Shown here: positions 16,061-24,838 of the stretch, piece after piece | Position numbering within the stretch: position 1 is the first letter of the stretch | Layout of the letters: each line of letters starts with the position of its first letter | Source: Chitinophaga skermanii | Lineage (GTDB): Bacteria > Bacteroidota > Bacteroidia > Chitinophagales > Chitinophagaceae | Length of the DNA: 64,000 nucleotides | Reading direction: 5' to 3' | NCBI RefSeq assembly: GCF_003259335.1 | Contig: NZ_QLLL01000002.1 | Coordinates: 496,001 to 560,000 of the forward strand | Notes under the pieces: generated by a model | Told to the model about the DNA's origin: nothing | What the model saw: only the letters and a program-made list of their open reading frames with translations | Databases searched by the model: none | Program-made: the position numbers and the translations under genes

Positions 16061-18256
16061 ATGGGTTTTACATTTTATAAACAACTCGATGCCATGGATT
16101 GTGGTCCTACCTGCTTACGCATGGTAGCGAAGCATTACGGCAAGCAATACTCCTTGGAGTATTTGCGAGAGCAATCCTTTATTACCCGTGAGGGTGTAAG
16201 CTTATTGGGTATTGGCGAAGCAGCAGAGAAGATCGGGTTTCGAACGCATGCTATTAAAACGAACTTCGAGCAGTTGGATGAGAATGTGCCTTTGCCTTGT
16301 ATTCTCCATTGGAACCAGAATCACTTCGTAGTGTTGCCACCACAGGATTATGACCGTGATAAAAAGAACCAGAAAATATTAGTGGCCGATCCTGGACATG
16401 GAATGGTGAAGATGGATAAAGAAACCTTTTTGCAAAGTTGGATGGGCAACAGCAAAACGGGGATTGTACTCATTTTAGACCCTACAGAAAGCTTTTACCA
16501 GAACGAAGAAGAAGTACCTGGCAAGCGGGGCTTCCGCTTCTTGTTTAGTTATTTACGACCGTACAAGAAATACGTGGCGCAATTATTCCTTAGTGTATTC
16601 ATAGCGAGTATGCTATCGCTAATTGCCCCGTTTTTAACACAAGGATTGGTAGATAAAGGCATTAACCACCAGGATATTGGCTTTGTGTACTTGGTATTGA
16701 TTTCCCAGTTGGTATTATTTGCCGGCACTACGGCCATAGAAATGATCCGCAGTTGGATATTGTTGCACATGAATAGCCGGGTGAACATAAGTATTATATC
16801 CGATTTCTTGGTGAAGCTGATGAAGCTGCCTATACGGTTCTTCGACACGAAAATGGTGGGTGATATTCATCAACGGATAGGCGACCATGCCAGGATTCAA
16901 ACATTTTTAACAGGTACTACCCTCTCTACATTGTTTTCCTTCGTGAATTTGTTTGTATTTACCATTGTACTGGCGATTTACAGTTTAAAGATATTGGGGG
17001 TATTCCTAGTATTTAGTGCGGCGGCGATTTTGTGGATTACCTTCTTTCTAAAACGAAGAAAGGAGCTTGACTACAAACATTTCCAGCGGATGAGTGACAA
17101 TGAAAACGTGCTGTTTGAATTAATTACCGGCATGCAGGAAATTAAGTTAAACAACTGCGAAACCGCGAAACGTTGGGAATGGGAACAAGTGCAAGCCAAG
17201 TTGTATAAGATAAGTGTAAAGGGGCTGGCATTGGGGCAATACCAACAGGTAGGTTCTGTATTCTTTCATCAACTTAAAAACATTTTAATTAGCTATATCT
17301 CGGCCCGGGAAGTGATGAGTGGTGATTTGACCTTGGGTATGATGTTGTCTATTTCCTATATCATCGGGCAAATGAATAGTCCACTCGACCAATTACTCAG
17401 TTTTGTGCAAGCGGCACAAGACGCGCGGATTAGTTTGGATCGTTTAGGCGAGATACACAACCGTGCCGATGAGGAAGTGGAAGGCCAGGTAACGCAGCCT
17501 TCTTGGATGCAGCAGCAAGGCGATATTGTATTGGACGATGTATCGTTTCAATATGCGGGGCCACAATCGCCACATATCTTGAAGAACATTAGCTTACGCA
17601 TACCGGAAGGAAAAATTACGGCCATTGTAGGCTCCAGTGGCAGTGGGAAAACAACCTTGATGAAATTGCTACTACAGTTTTACCCACCTGTATCGGGCAA
17701 AATAACAGTAGGTTCAAAAGACCTATGGGACCTTTCACCACGTTGGTGGCGGCACCAGTGTGGTAGTGTGATGCAAGATGGGTTTGTATTTTCTGGAAGC
17801 ATAGCGAAGAATATTTCTATTAGCGATGAAAAAGTGAACCACCAACAGCTAATACATGCCGTGGAGGTGGCGAACATTCGACAATACATTGAAGACTTGC
17901 CATTAGGTTACCAAACGAAGATTGGGAATACAGGAAACGGCATGAGTGCCGGGCAGAAGCAAAGGTTGCAGATTGCCCGTGCGGTGTATAAAAACCCGAA
18001 GTTTCTCTTTTTTGACGAGGCCACGAGTGCTTTGGATGCGAATAATGAGCGTGTTATTATGGAAAACTTAGATCGTTTCTTTGAAGGGAAGACAGTGGTT
18101 GTGATAGCACACCGCTTGAGTACGGTAAAGAATGCCGACCAGATTGTAGTATTAGAGAAAGGGGAAATTGTAGAAGTGGGCACACATGCGGAGTTAACGG
18201 CGAAACGGGGTAACTATTATGCCCTTGTGAAAAACCAATTAGAATTAGGGAATTAA
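16061..18256 (+). CDS. lanT: C39-peptidase ABC exporter (LanT/PCAT)
   Basis: The 731-residue protein has three parts. Residues 1-125 are a C39 peptidase with Gln8, the nucleophile Cys14 in DCGPTC, His88 in HFVV and Asp110 in ADPG, so the double-glycine protease should be active. A six-helix membrane domain spans about 160-440. The ATPase domain has GSSGSGKTTL from residue 524, the signature MSAGQKQR (a variant of LSGGQ) and the Walker B FLFFDEATSALD. It removes leaders after Gly-Gly and drives the peptides across the inner membrane. Confidence 0.93.
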   Translation: MGFTFYKQLDAMDCGPTCLRMVAKHYGKQYSLEYLREQSFITREGVSLLGIGEAAEKIGFRTHAIKTNFEQLDENVPLPCILHWNQNHFVVLPPQDYDRDKKNQKILVADPGHGMVKMDKETFLQSWMGNSKTGIVLILDPTESFYQNEEEVPGKRGFRFLFSYLRPYKKYVAQLFLSVFIASMLSLIAPFLTQGLVDKGINHQDIGFVYLVLISQLVLFAGTTAIEMIRSWILLHMNSRVNISIISDFLVKLMKLPIRFFDTKMVGDIHQRIGDHARIQTFLTGTTLSTLFSFVNLFVFTIVLAIYSLKILGVFLVFSAAAILWITFFLKRRKELDYKHFQRMSDNENVLFELITGMQEIKLNNCETAKRWEWEQVQAKLYKISVKGLALGQYQQVGSVFFHQLKNILISYISAREVMSGDLTLGMMLSISYIIGQMNSPLDQLLSFVQAAQDARISLDRLGEIHNRADEEVEGQVTQPSWMQQQGDIVLDDVSFQYAGPQSPHILKNISLRIPEGKITAIVGSSGSGKTTLMKLLLQFYPPVSGKITVGSKDLWDLSPRWWRHQCGSVMQDGFVFSGSIAKNISISDEKVNHQQLIHAVEVANIRQYIEDLPLGYQTKIGNTGNGMSAGQKQRLQIARAVYKNPKFLFFDEATSALDANNERVIMENLDRFFEGKTVVVIAHRLSTVKNADQIVVLEKGEIVEVGTHAELTAKRGNYYALVKNQLELGN

Positions 18257-18265
18257 AAAGAACGT

Positions 18266-19618
18266 ATGCCATCAACAGAATATATCAGTAGTACCGACAT
18301 AGCACCGGCGCCCTCTACGAACGGGCACGAGCTGCACCCTTCTTTGGAAGCGGCCCATAGCGAGGAAGTGCAAGAGATCATGGGAAAGATGCCTAACTGG
18401 ATTATTCGTCGTGGTATTATCCTCGTGGGTTTGATATTATTGTGCCTATTTACAGGCGCCTATTTCTTCAAATACCCCGATGTAATACCCGCCCGCGTGT
18501 TGATCAGTTTCGCTAATCCACCCGTAAAAATCATTGCCCGTAATAGTTTGCCTATACAGAATTTATTAGTAGAAAATAACGAGGTGGTAAAAACCGGGCA
18601 GATCTTATGTGTATTGGAAAATGCGGCAGATTATGCCGATGTGTTAAGGATAGCCGTTATGACTGACCAGGTTGATAGTGCTTTATCATTACGGGTCACC
18701 ATTGAAAGTTTGCAATTGCCCGTGGGATTGCAGTTGGGAGAATTACAATCTCAATATACAGAACTGCAGCAGAGCATTGCAGCTTACCAATTTTTCTTGC
18801 ACCACAATACTTACCGGGCTAAAATATCGGCATTACAAAAGCAATCGGCCTATTATGGTGAATTGAATTCGGTATTAGGTCAAAAGGAAAATATTTTACA
18901 GGAGCAGTACCGTATTCAGCAGAACCGGTTTGCGGCAGATTCAAGCTTGGTACAAGACCGGGTGATTTCGCGGAACGAATTTAACGAATCGCGGAAGCGG
19001 ATTTTGGATCATGAAATGAATACGAAAGATAACAAGAGTAATATTATCCAGAATAATTTGCAGCAAACGGAATACGAGAAAAACATTTCGGAAACCGCCA
19101 TGCAGCTTCAAAACGAGGAAAATTCGTACGAACAGAAAATCCGTGATGCAGCCAAGCGTTTTAAAGGTGCTTACAGCGAGTGGAAGCAACGTTATATATT
19201 GGAAAGCCCTATGAATGGGCAAGTGAGTTTCTTTAAGATTTGGAAATCGCACCAATTTGTACAGGCGGGTGAAGGTATTATGATGGTAACACCACCTACC
19301 GACAATTACATTGCGCGGGGTGATATTTCAATTGTGAGAGCGGGTAAGATAGTGGCTGGTCAGCGTGTGTTGATTAAATTACCTGCTTATCCATTTGAGG
19401 AATACGGGATGTTACGGGGGCACGTGGTGAGCCGGTCGAACGTGGCCATGGATAGTACGTATAGTATAGAAATTAGTTTGGATAATAAATTGATTACTTC
19501 GGCGGGCAAAGAGATCCCGCAGCAGCCCCAGCTATTTGGCGAGGCGGAAATTATTACCGAAAACAAAAGTGTTTTAACCCGTTTGTTTGAGAAAATCTAC
19601 GGTAATATCCGTCGTTAG
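18266..19618 (+). CDS. HlyD-family membrane fusion protein
   Basis: The 450-residue protein has a cytoplasmic tail of about 50 residues, one membrane segment (IILVGLILLCLFTGAYFF), then the two half-lipoyl strands of an adaptor (PARVLISFANPPVKIIAR; NEVVKTGQILCVLEN) flanking a long coiled-coil hairpin rich in Gln/Glu (about residues 135-310). The C-terminal beta-barrel part includes FVQAGEGIMMVTP. It starts 9 bp after the exporter gene and should link the exporter to a TolC-type channel, which is not encoded in this window. Confidence 0.9.
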   Translation: MPSTEYISSTDIAPAPSTNGHELHPSLEAAHSEEVQEIMGKMPNWIIRRGIILVGLILLCLFTGAYFFKYPDVIPARVLISFANPPVKIIARNSLPIQNLLVENNEVVKTGQILCVLENAADYADVLRIAVMTDQVDSALSLRVTIESLQLPVGLQLGELQSQYTELQQSIAAYQFFLHHNTYRAKISALQKQSAYYGELNSVLGQKENILQEQYRIQQNRFAADSSLVQDRVISRNEFNESRKRILDHEMNTKDNKSNIIQNNLQQTEYEKNISETAMQLQNEENSYEQKIRDAAKRFKGAYSEWKQRYILESPMNGQVSFFKIWKSHQFVQAGEGIMMVTPPTDNYIARGDISIVRAGKIVAGQRVLIKLPAYPFEEYGMLRGHVVSRSNVAMDSTYSIEISLDNKLITSAGKEIPQQPQLFGEAEIITENKSVLTRLFEKIYGNIRR

Positions 19619-19787
19619 TGGCCCCGCTTATGCACGAATTTACAGGTTGTTACCGTGCTTTTTGTCCATTCATCAAAACGGGCCAAAGGCTGAATTACCG
19701 TGCAAATAAGCCATGGATGGGGACCCAATCCGAAATGTATAAATCGATTGCAAGAAGAATGGATATAGGAAATTTTGACGATTTGAC

Positions 19788-19795
19788 TATATTCG
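19788..19795 (+). promoter_or_regulatory. candidate -7 element before the DUF2004 gene
   Basis: TATATTCG matches TAnnTTTG except for one base and lies 30 bases before the ATG. No good -33 element was found. If used, it would separate this gene from the lanthipeptide operon. Confidence 0.35.
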
Positions 19796-19824
19796 TATAG
19801 AAGAATCCATAATCAAGTTAACTA

Positions 19825-20322
19825 ATGAGTAATTTTCAACTACCTCTTTTCGGCGATGTGAATCCAAGATCGTTGGAAGAGTACTACGAGCAGGACATCG
19901 AATTGGGCGGCAAAGTTGTGCGCATCGACCTGAATTTTGAAATGGTGAGCGTTTCTGAAAAGAAATTAGTGGCTTTACAAGAATTATTGGCTCAATTGCC
20001 GACGTTGCAAGCAACGGCATGGGAAGCCTTTCAACAAGATTTAGCAACTAAAGATACTATTAAGCAATTATTACGCTTTTTCTTAGATGAGAAGCTAGAT
20101 AAAACCGTATTGGCTGATTTATTAGCGAATGCGAAGGAGGGTAATAGTGACGAGGAGAAATTGTTATCGGCCTTTGAATTGAAGCGTATTGGGTTTTTCC
20201 CGGAGCAGGAAAACGAGTTCGTGATCATGGATTACAGTTTACCTAACAACATCAACAATTACTTGGTGGTGGCGTATTTGAACTCTAAAGGAAAAGTAAC
20301 GGTTGTAGAAATTGAAGACTAA
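19825..20322 (+). CDS. DUF2004 family protein
   Basis: The 165-residue acidic protein starts MSNFQLPLFGDV and contains RSLEEYYEQDIELGGKVVRIDLNFE, the N-terminal hallmark of DUF2004. No catalytic motif, signal peptide or membrane segment is seen. Function is unknown for the family. It lies 206 bases after the HlyD gene on the same strand and could be read as a passenger of the lanthipeptide locus or an immunity factor, but the gap, the possible own promoter and the wide occurrence of the family make an unrelated neighbour more likely. Confidence 0.75.
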   Translation: MSNFQLPLFGDVNPRSLEEYYEQDIELGGKVVRIDLNFEMVSVSEKKLVALQELLAQLPTLQATAWEAFQQDLATKDTIKQLLRFFLDEKLDKTVLADLLANAKEGNSDEEKLLSAFELKRIGFFPEQENEFVIMDYSLPNNINNYLVVAYLNSKGKVTVVEIED

Positions 20323-20343
20323 TCATTCATTATTTACAAATAG

Positions 20344-20378
20344 AGCCTCTCTTCACGCAAGTAAAGAGAGGCTTTTTT
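20344..20378. terminator. terminator between convergent genes
   Basis: GCCTCTCTT and AAGAGAGGC form a 9-bp stem around 10 bases, followed by TTTTTT. It lies directly after the DUF2004 gene and immediately before the stop codon of the facing oxidoreductase gene. Confidence 0.88.
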
Positions 20379-20379
20379 A

Positions 20380-21363
20380 TTATAGATCGGTGTATGCATT
20401 GGTGAGCACAATTTTGCCAATATGCTTACTAGTTTCGAGTAATTCGTGTGCTTTCGCAGCATCTTCCAGGGCAAATTCGGCAAACACCATAGGTTTGAAC
20501 TTACCGGATTCTATGAGTGGCCAAACGTTTTCTTTGACGGCTTGGGTAAGGTTTGCCTTGAACTTTTTATCGCGGTTGCGGAGGGTGCTACCCGTGATGT
20601 AGATACGCTTTTGCATCACTTCCCGTATATCGAGGTGTACATCGGCACCGCCCATGGCATTGATGTATACAAGGCGACCATCGTGGTTCATGATGTGGAT
20701 GTTTTTACGAAAGTATTCGCCGCCGATCATATCTAAGACTACATCAATACCTACATCTACAAGTACATCTTCGAATGCTTGTGACTTGTAATTAATTGCT
20801 TGTTCGGCACCGAGGTCGAGGCAGGCTTGGCATTTTTCATCGGACCCGGCGGTGGTATATACTTTAGCACCCAGCGCTTTGGCTAATTGGATGGCAGTTA
20901 TACCGATTCCGCTTGTGCCGCCATGTACGAGGAAATTTTCCCCGGCGGTTAAGCGACCACGTTCAAAGACATTGCTCCATACAGTGAAAACGGTTTCGGG
21001 TAAGCTGGCGGCTTCTATAAAATCGAGATTCTTTGGAATGGGCAGGCAATGAGTAGCTTTGGCGGTGGCATATTGCGCATAACCACCTCCCACAATCAGC
21101 GCGCATACACGGTCGCCCGTATCGAAGCCTACCACCTCTTTACCGGTAGCGACCACTATACCGGCCACTTCGAGCCCTGGGATATCTTGTGGAGCGCCGG
21201 GTGGTGGTGGATAGTTCCCTTTGCGTTGGGCTATATCCGGTCGATTTACACCGGCGGCTTTTACGGCGATGAGGACTTCATCGTCGGCTAGCGTTGGATC
21301 GGGATGATCGACTAACTCTAAGACATTAGGAGCGCCGAACTTTGTTATAACAACAGCTTTCAT
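20380..21363 (-). CDS. NAD(P)H-quinone oxidoreductase, PIG3-type MDR family
   Basis: The 327-residue protein is a medium-chain dehydrogenase/reductase without zinc ligands. Landmarks are MKAVVITKFGAPNVLEL, the family block GVNRPDIAQRKGNYPPPPGAP, the coenzyme loop VHGGTSGIGITAIQLAKALGA and the C-terminal KHIGKIVL. Quinone oxidoreductases of the PIG3 group reduce quinones or enoyl compounds with NADPH. The chosen ATG matches the family; an upstream in-frame start would add 29 unrelated residues. It is divergent from the DUF488 gene. Confidence 0.88.
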   Translation of the reverse strand: MKAVVITKFGAPNVLELVDHPDPTLADDEVLIAVKAAGVNRPDIAQRKGNYPPPPGAPQDIPGLEVAGIVVATGKEVVGFDTGDRVCALIVGGGYAQYATAKATHCLPIPKNLDFIEAASLPETVFTVWSNVFERGRLTAGENFLVHGGTSGIGITAIQLAKALGAKVYTTAGSDEKCQACLDLGAEQAINYKSQAFEDVLVDVGIDVVLDMIGGEYFRKNIHIMNHDGRLVYINAMGGADVHLDIREVMQKRIYITGSTLRNRDKKFKANLTQAVKENVWPLIESGKFKPMVFAEFALEDAAKAHELLETSKHIGKIVLTNAYTDL

Positions 21364-21448
21364 ATCAATAAATTTTATGCTAGTTCTTAGTATGTAACAA
21401 TCCATCAACAAATTAGATCGCGTTTTGTAATATAAATAAAAGTTGGCC

Positions 21449-21805
21449 ATGCATACGATTCATATTAAGCGGGCATATGAGCCGGCGAGCAAGCTGGATG
21501 GGTACCGTGTATTAGTTGATAGGTTATGGCCGCGCGGGGTTTCTAAAGAGGAATTACAGGCAGCTGCTTGGGAGAAAGAAGTAGCACCTTCGAATGCGTT
21601 ACGTACGTGGTTTCATCATGAAGTAACGAAGTGGGAAGAATTTGAGAAGCGGTATGTGGCGGAATTGAAAGTGAACCCTGCGGTGGATGAATTATTAGCC
21701 AGCTTGCAAAAGCATACCACCATTACCCTACTCTACGCTGCGCATGACGAGGTGCATAATAATGCAGTAGTGCTTCGCTCTTTCCTTCAAAAAAAACTAC
21801 ATTAA
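21449..21805 (+). CDS. DUF488 (YeaO-like) family protein
   Basis: The 118-residue protein has the family signature IKRAYEPASKLDGYRVLVDRLWPRG split over its start, then KEVAPSNALRTWFHHE and LLYAAHDEVHNNAVVL. YeaO-like proteins are small cytosolic proteins of unknown function. The ATG is two codons after an in-frame TTG. It may be co-transcribed with the HipA-like gene 71 bases downstream, although two short hairpins lie between them. Confidence 0.85.
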   Translation: MHTIHIKRAYEPASKLDGYRVLVDRLWPRGVSKEELQAAAWEKEVAPSNALRTWFHHEVTKWEEFEKRYVAELKVNPAVDELLASLQKHTTITLLYAAHDEVHNNAVVLRSFLQKKLH

Positions 21806-21813
21806 TCTAAAAA

Positions 21814-21860
21814 TTGGCCTAATTTTCCCGCCAATCGGTATGGTACGAATGTTTCATACC
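21814..21860 (+). promoter_or_regulatory. two inverted repeats before the HipA-like gene
   Basis: TTGGC/GCCAA at 21814-21834 and GGTATG-N12-CATACC at 21837-21860 are perfect short arms in the 71-base gap. The second repeat, 24 bp in total, ends 16 bases before the ATG and could be an operator or a leader hairpin. Confidence 0.35.
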
Positions 21861-21876
21861 AACATAAAACTAGAAC

Positions 21877-22677
21877 ATGACACAAGAATTATCACCCTGT
21901 ATTCGCACGGTGAACGTGATGCGCTACGTAACGCCCTTGCGCGAAGGCGGCTCTATGCCAGCCATCGTGGAGGCGGACGATGATTTCATGTATGTCGTGA
22001 AATTTCGTGGTGCAGGGCAAGGCATCAAGGCTTTGATAGCGGAACTTATAGGTGGCGAAATTGCACGGGCATTGGGGTTAAAGATCCCAGAGATCGTATT
22101 TGCGAATTTGGATGCGAGTTTAGGAAGAACAGAACCTGATGAGGAAATACAAGACTTATTAAAAGCCAGCGTAGGCTTAAACCTTGCTGTGCATTATCTT
22201 TCAAGAGCCATCACGTACGATCCAACAGTTACTACGATAGAACCATTGTTGGCCTCGAAAGTGGTTTGGTTAGATTGCTTATTAACGAACGTAGATCGTA
22301 CGGCACGCAATACTAATATGTTGATGTGGAATAAAGAACTATGGTTGATTGACCATGGGGCGTGTTTATACTTCCATCATAACTGGACAAATTGGGAAGA
22401 GCAGTCGAAACGCCCATTTGTGCAAGTAAAAGACCATGTGTTATTACCACAAGCAAGCGAACTGGCAGCGGTAGATGCATTGTTCAAACCAATATTAACA
22501 GAAGAACGCATCCGGGCTATAGTTGGGCTTGTACCAAGTGAATGGTTAACCTTCAACGTAGAAAATGAAACGGCGGAGGAACGCCGTGAAGTATACATCC
22601 AATTTTTATTAACGCGCATTGCGAATTCAGCCATCTTTTTAAACGAAGCACAACATGCAAGACAATCACTTATTTGA
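21877..22677 (+). CDS. HipA-type kinase (HipA_2 family)
   Basis: The 266-residue protein is shorter than HipA of E. coli (about 440). It keeps kinase features: a Lys-bearing strand YVVKFRGAGQG, the catalytic segment NVDRTARNTNML (Asp and Asn as in the HipA DRH..N loop) and the metal-binding Asp in LIDHGACLYF. The N-terminal HipA_N1 subdomain is absent. No HipB-like helix-turn-helix is adjacent. Its end overlaps the DUF3037 gene by 23 bases, so the two are translationally coupled. HipA kinases phosphorylate proteins such as GltX; the target here is unknown. Confidence 0.8.
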   Translation: MTQELSPCIRTVNVMRYVTPLREGGSMPAIVEADDDFMYVVKFRGAGQGIKALIAELIGGEIARALGLKIPEIVFANLDASLGRTEPDEEIQDLLKASVGLNLAVHYLSRAITYDPTVTTIEPLLASKVVWLDCLLTNVDRTARNTNMLMWNKELWLIDHGACLYFHHNWTNWEEQSKRPFVQVKDHVLLPQASELAAVDALFKPILTEERIRAIVGLVPSEWLTFNVENETAEERREVYIQFLLTRIANSAIFLNEAQHARQSLI

Positions 22678-23038
22678 GTACGCCGTAATTCGCGTTGTAC
22701 CAAGAGTGGAGCGCGAAGAATTTTTAAACGTTGGTGTGATCGTATACTGCAAATCGAAACGATATTTAGGCGTAAAAATTACGTTGAACGAGCAACGCTT
22801 ACAAGCATTTTGTCCTGTAGCAGATGTGGAAGAAGTGAAGACCTATTTACATGCGATAGAAACGATTACTGCTGGGAATAAAGGTAGTGGGCCTATTGGG
22901 CAACTCGACCAGGCCAGTAGGTTTCGCTGGTTAACAGCTACAAGAAGTACGATTATTCAAAGCTCCAAAACACATACAGGCTTAGCCAAAGATCCAGCAG
23001 CTATTTTGGAACGATTGCACGAGCAGTTGGTATTGTAA
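22655..23038 (+). CDS. DUF3037 family protein paired with the HipA-type kinase
   Basis: The 127-residue protein has the family opening LFEYAVIRVVPRVEREEFLNVGVIVYC and RFRWLTATRSTIIQSSKTHTG, where the last part resembles a nucleotide- or phosphate-handling loop. Function is unknown. The 23-base overlap with the kinase gene and the frequent pairing of DUF3037 with HipA_2 proteins suggest partners, possibly regulator and kinase, or a toxin-antitoxin-like pair. That interpretation is inference. Confidence 0.8.
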   Translation: MQDNHLFEYAVIRVVPRVEREEFLNVGVIVYCKSKRYLGVKITLNEQRLQAFCPVADVEEVKTYLHAIETITAGNKGSGPIGQLDQASRFRWLTATRSTIIQSSKTHTGLAKDPAAILERLHEQLVL

Positions 23039-23058
23039 TGGAAAACATATTATAGCCT

Positions 23059-23098
23059 AAACGCCTGTTATACTTTCGTGTGGCAGGCGTTTTTTTTG
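23059..23098 (+). terminator. terminator after the HipA/DUF3037 unit
   Basis: AAACGCCTG and CAGGCGTTT form a 9-bp stem around about 16 bases, followed by a T-run. Confidence 0.88.
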
Positions 23099-23354
23099 CT
23101 ATTCTAATAGCATGTTACAGGTGATCGATCTTCTATGATAACTATGCTTAAAAGGTTTTACCAAATTTATTGGGGGCAATTGCGACGAAGGTAGTTTACC
23201 CGGTATATTCAACCCAATAAAACCAATCTATATCATTATCAACTACTTACATTCATTTTCACAATAAATAAAAGGAAAAAACACATACCAACTTGGGGCG
23301 AATCCGTCATTTTAGAGCGGAGTTTGCGACAGTATCTATGTATAATTTTAGGGT
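23099..23354. other. upstream region of the GlxA-like gene
   Basis: A 256-base AT-rich stretch without a gene. A TTTG at 23332 and TATAATTTTA near 23341 could be promoter parts, but the spacing is too short for the consensus. Nothing else was recognised. Confidence 0.4.
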
Positions 23355-24335
23355 ATGAAACACATATCCATTCTTGTTCCTGTAGGCCATTCGAGTGTAA
23401 CAAATATCGAGGGCACCCAACAAATTCTTGAAGCCACAAATGATATTCTCCGGGCGAAAGGGGAAGAACCGGTATTTCATGTGCAACTAGTGGGCATTGA
23501 ACATCAATCGTCGCAACGTGGGGGTCGGTATACCATACAACCCGATGTATTAATACAGGATGTTCCGCGTACCGACTTAATCATTATCCCAGCTATGCAC
23601 GACTTACCGGGCGCCTTACAAGCGAATGCGGCCTTTAAACCCTGGATATTGCAACAATATGCACAAGGTGCAGAGGTGGCGAGCTTTTGTATCGGGGCAT
23701 TTTTCTTGGCAGATACAGGACTTTTAAACGGCAAGCAAGCTGCCACACATTGGCAAGAGGCGCATCATTTTAGAACAATGTTTCCCCAGGTGAAATTGGT
23801 AGACGATAAAATTATGACGGCGCAAGATCGCTTGTATACCAGTGGCGGCGCCTATTCATCTCTTAACCTATTAGCCTATTTGATAGAGCAATATGCTGGG
23901 CGAGATGTAGCTGTACATGTGGCGAAAATATTTATGATTGATATAGATCGTGTGAGCCAGTCACCCTTTATTATGTTCAATGGTCAGAAGAACCATGCTG
24001 ATGAAAATATATTACGCGCACAAAATTACATCGAAGAGAATTATGAGGAGCGGATTACTGTAGAGCAATTAGCAAGTGTATGTACTTTAGGAAGGCGTAG
24101 TTTAGAACGCCGCTTTAAAAAAGCGACGAGCAATACCGTAACAGAATATATTCAACGTGTGAAGATCGAAGCGGCGAAACGTGCGTTTGAAACGAGTACA
24201 TATAATATTAATGAGATTATGGATAAAGTAGGCTATACGGATGTGAAATCGTTCCGTTCTGTATTTAAAAAATTGACTGGATTATCGCCGTTGAGTTATA
24301 GAAATAAATACAACCGCGAAGTGATGATGAATTGA
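23355..24335 (+). CDS. GlxA-family transcriptional regulator (DJ-1/PfpI plus AraC helix-turn-helix)
   Basis: The 326-residue protein has an N-terminal DJ-1/PfpI-like domain (about 1-200) with the nucleophile-elbow Cys in ASFCIGAFFLA, and a C-terminal AraC pair of helix-turn-helix motifs: ITVEQLASVCTLGRRSLERRFKK in the first part and INEIMDKVGYTDVKSF in the second, closing with LTGLSPLSYRNKY. Family members sense small molecules, but the ligand is unknown. It stands alone, so its targets cannot be inferred. Confidence 0.88.
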   Translation: MKHISILVPVGHSSVTNIEGTQQILEATNDILRAKGEEPVFHVQLVGIEHQSSQRGGRYTIQPDVLIQDVPRTDLIIIPAMHDLPGALQANAAFKPWILQQYAQGAEVASFCIGAFFLADTGLLNGKQAATHWQEAHHFRTMFPQVKLVDDKIMTAQDRLYTSGGAYSSLNLLAYLIEQYAGRDVAVHVAKIFMIDIDRVSQSPFIMFNGQKNHADENILRAQNYIEENYEERITVEQLASVCTLGRRSLERRFKKATSNTVTEYIQRVKIEAAKRAFETSTYNINEIMDKVGYTDVKSFRSVFKKLTGLSPLSYRNKYNREVMMN

Positions 24336-24560
24336 TTTTAGCGACCGTGCACTTTCATAACTTATTAATTCTTATAGATTTTATCTATTTTTTATTTTGT
24401 GATTCTATTGATTCCTGCTTGCATTTTCCTGTATCACAAATTAGCTACAATACTTAACTGTATTGCATTTCATAGGATTTTTACCATTTATATTTATTGG
24501 CCTATAATTGTAGAACTGTGCTGGCTTGGGGTTTGGGAGGAAAATATTTTTTAAATAAGA

Positions 24561-24591
24561 TTTGGCAGGAATGAAATATTTCCTACATTTG
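24561..24591 (+). promoter_or_regulatory. consensus Bacteroidota promoter of tRNA-Lys
   Basis: TTTG, exactly 19 bases, TACATTTG: both elements match the TTTG-N19-TAnnTTTG consensus without mismatch. It lies about 38 bases before the tRNA. Confidence 0.85.
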
Positions 24592-24629
24592 CACTCCCAA
24601 CGATACAGACGGAGGGAACAAAAAAAGAT

Positions 24630-24702
24630 GATTCCGTAGCTCAGTTGGTAGAGCAATACACTTTTAATGTATGGGCCCTGGGTTCGAGTCCCAGCGGGAT
24701 CA
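24630..24702 (+). tRNA. tRNA-Lys (anticodon TTT)
   Basis: The 73-base gene folds as a cloverleaf. The acceptor arm pairs GATTCCG with CGGGATC (one T-G), the D arm is GCTCAGTTGGTAGAGC, the anticodon arm ATACA/TGTAT holds the loop CTTTTAA with anticodon TTT, and the T arm is CTGGG-TTCGAGT-CCCAG. The discriminator base is A and CCA is not encoded. A perfect promoter lies before it and a strong terminator follows. Confidence 0.95.
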
Positions 24703-24710
24703 CAGAAAAC

Positions 24711-24746
24711 AACAAAGCCTACGCGATGCGTAGGCTTTGTTGTTTT
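24711..24746 (+). terminator. terminator of tRNA-Lys
   Basis: AACAAAGCCTACGC and GCGTAGGCTTTGTT are perfect 14-bp arms around GAT, followed by GTTTT. Confidence 0.9.
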
Positions 24747-24780
24747 AGTACAAATATTATTAAGTTACTTTCATATGATA

Positions 24781-24814
24781 GAAAAACAAAGCCGGCTGTT
24801 ATCAACCGGCTTTG
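24781..24814 (-). terminator. terminator of the CPBP protease gene
   Basis: CAAAGCCGG and CCGGCTTTG form a 9-bp stem; on the minus strand it is followed by TTTTTC. Confidence 0.85.
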
Positions 24815-24838
24815 CTACTAATAAAGTATTTTGAAAAA

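Noticed and set aside
19618..19800. 60-codon frame right after the HlyD gene
   Set aside because: It starts on GTG inside the HlyD stop region, has no family resemblance, and a candidate promoter for the next gene lies in it.
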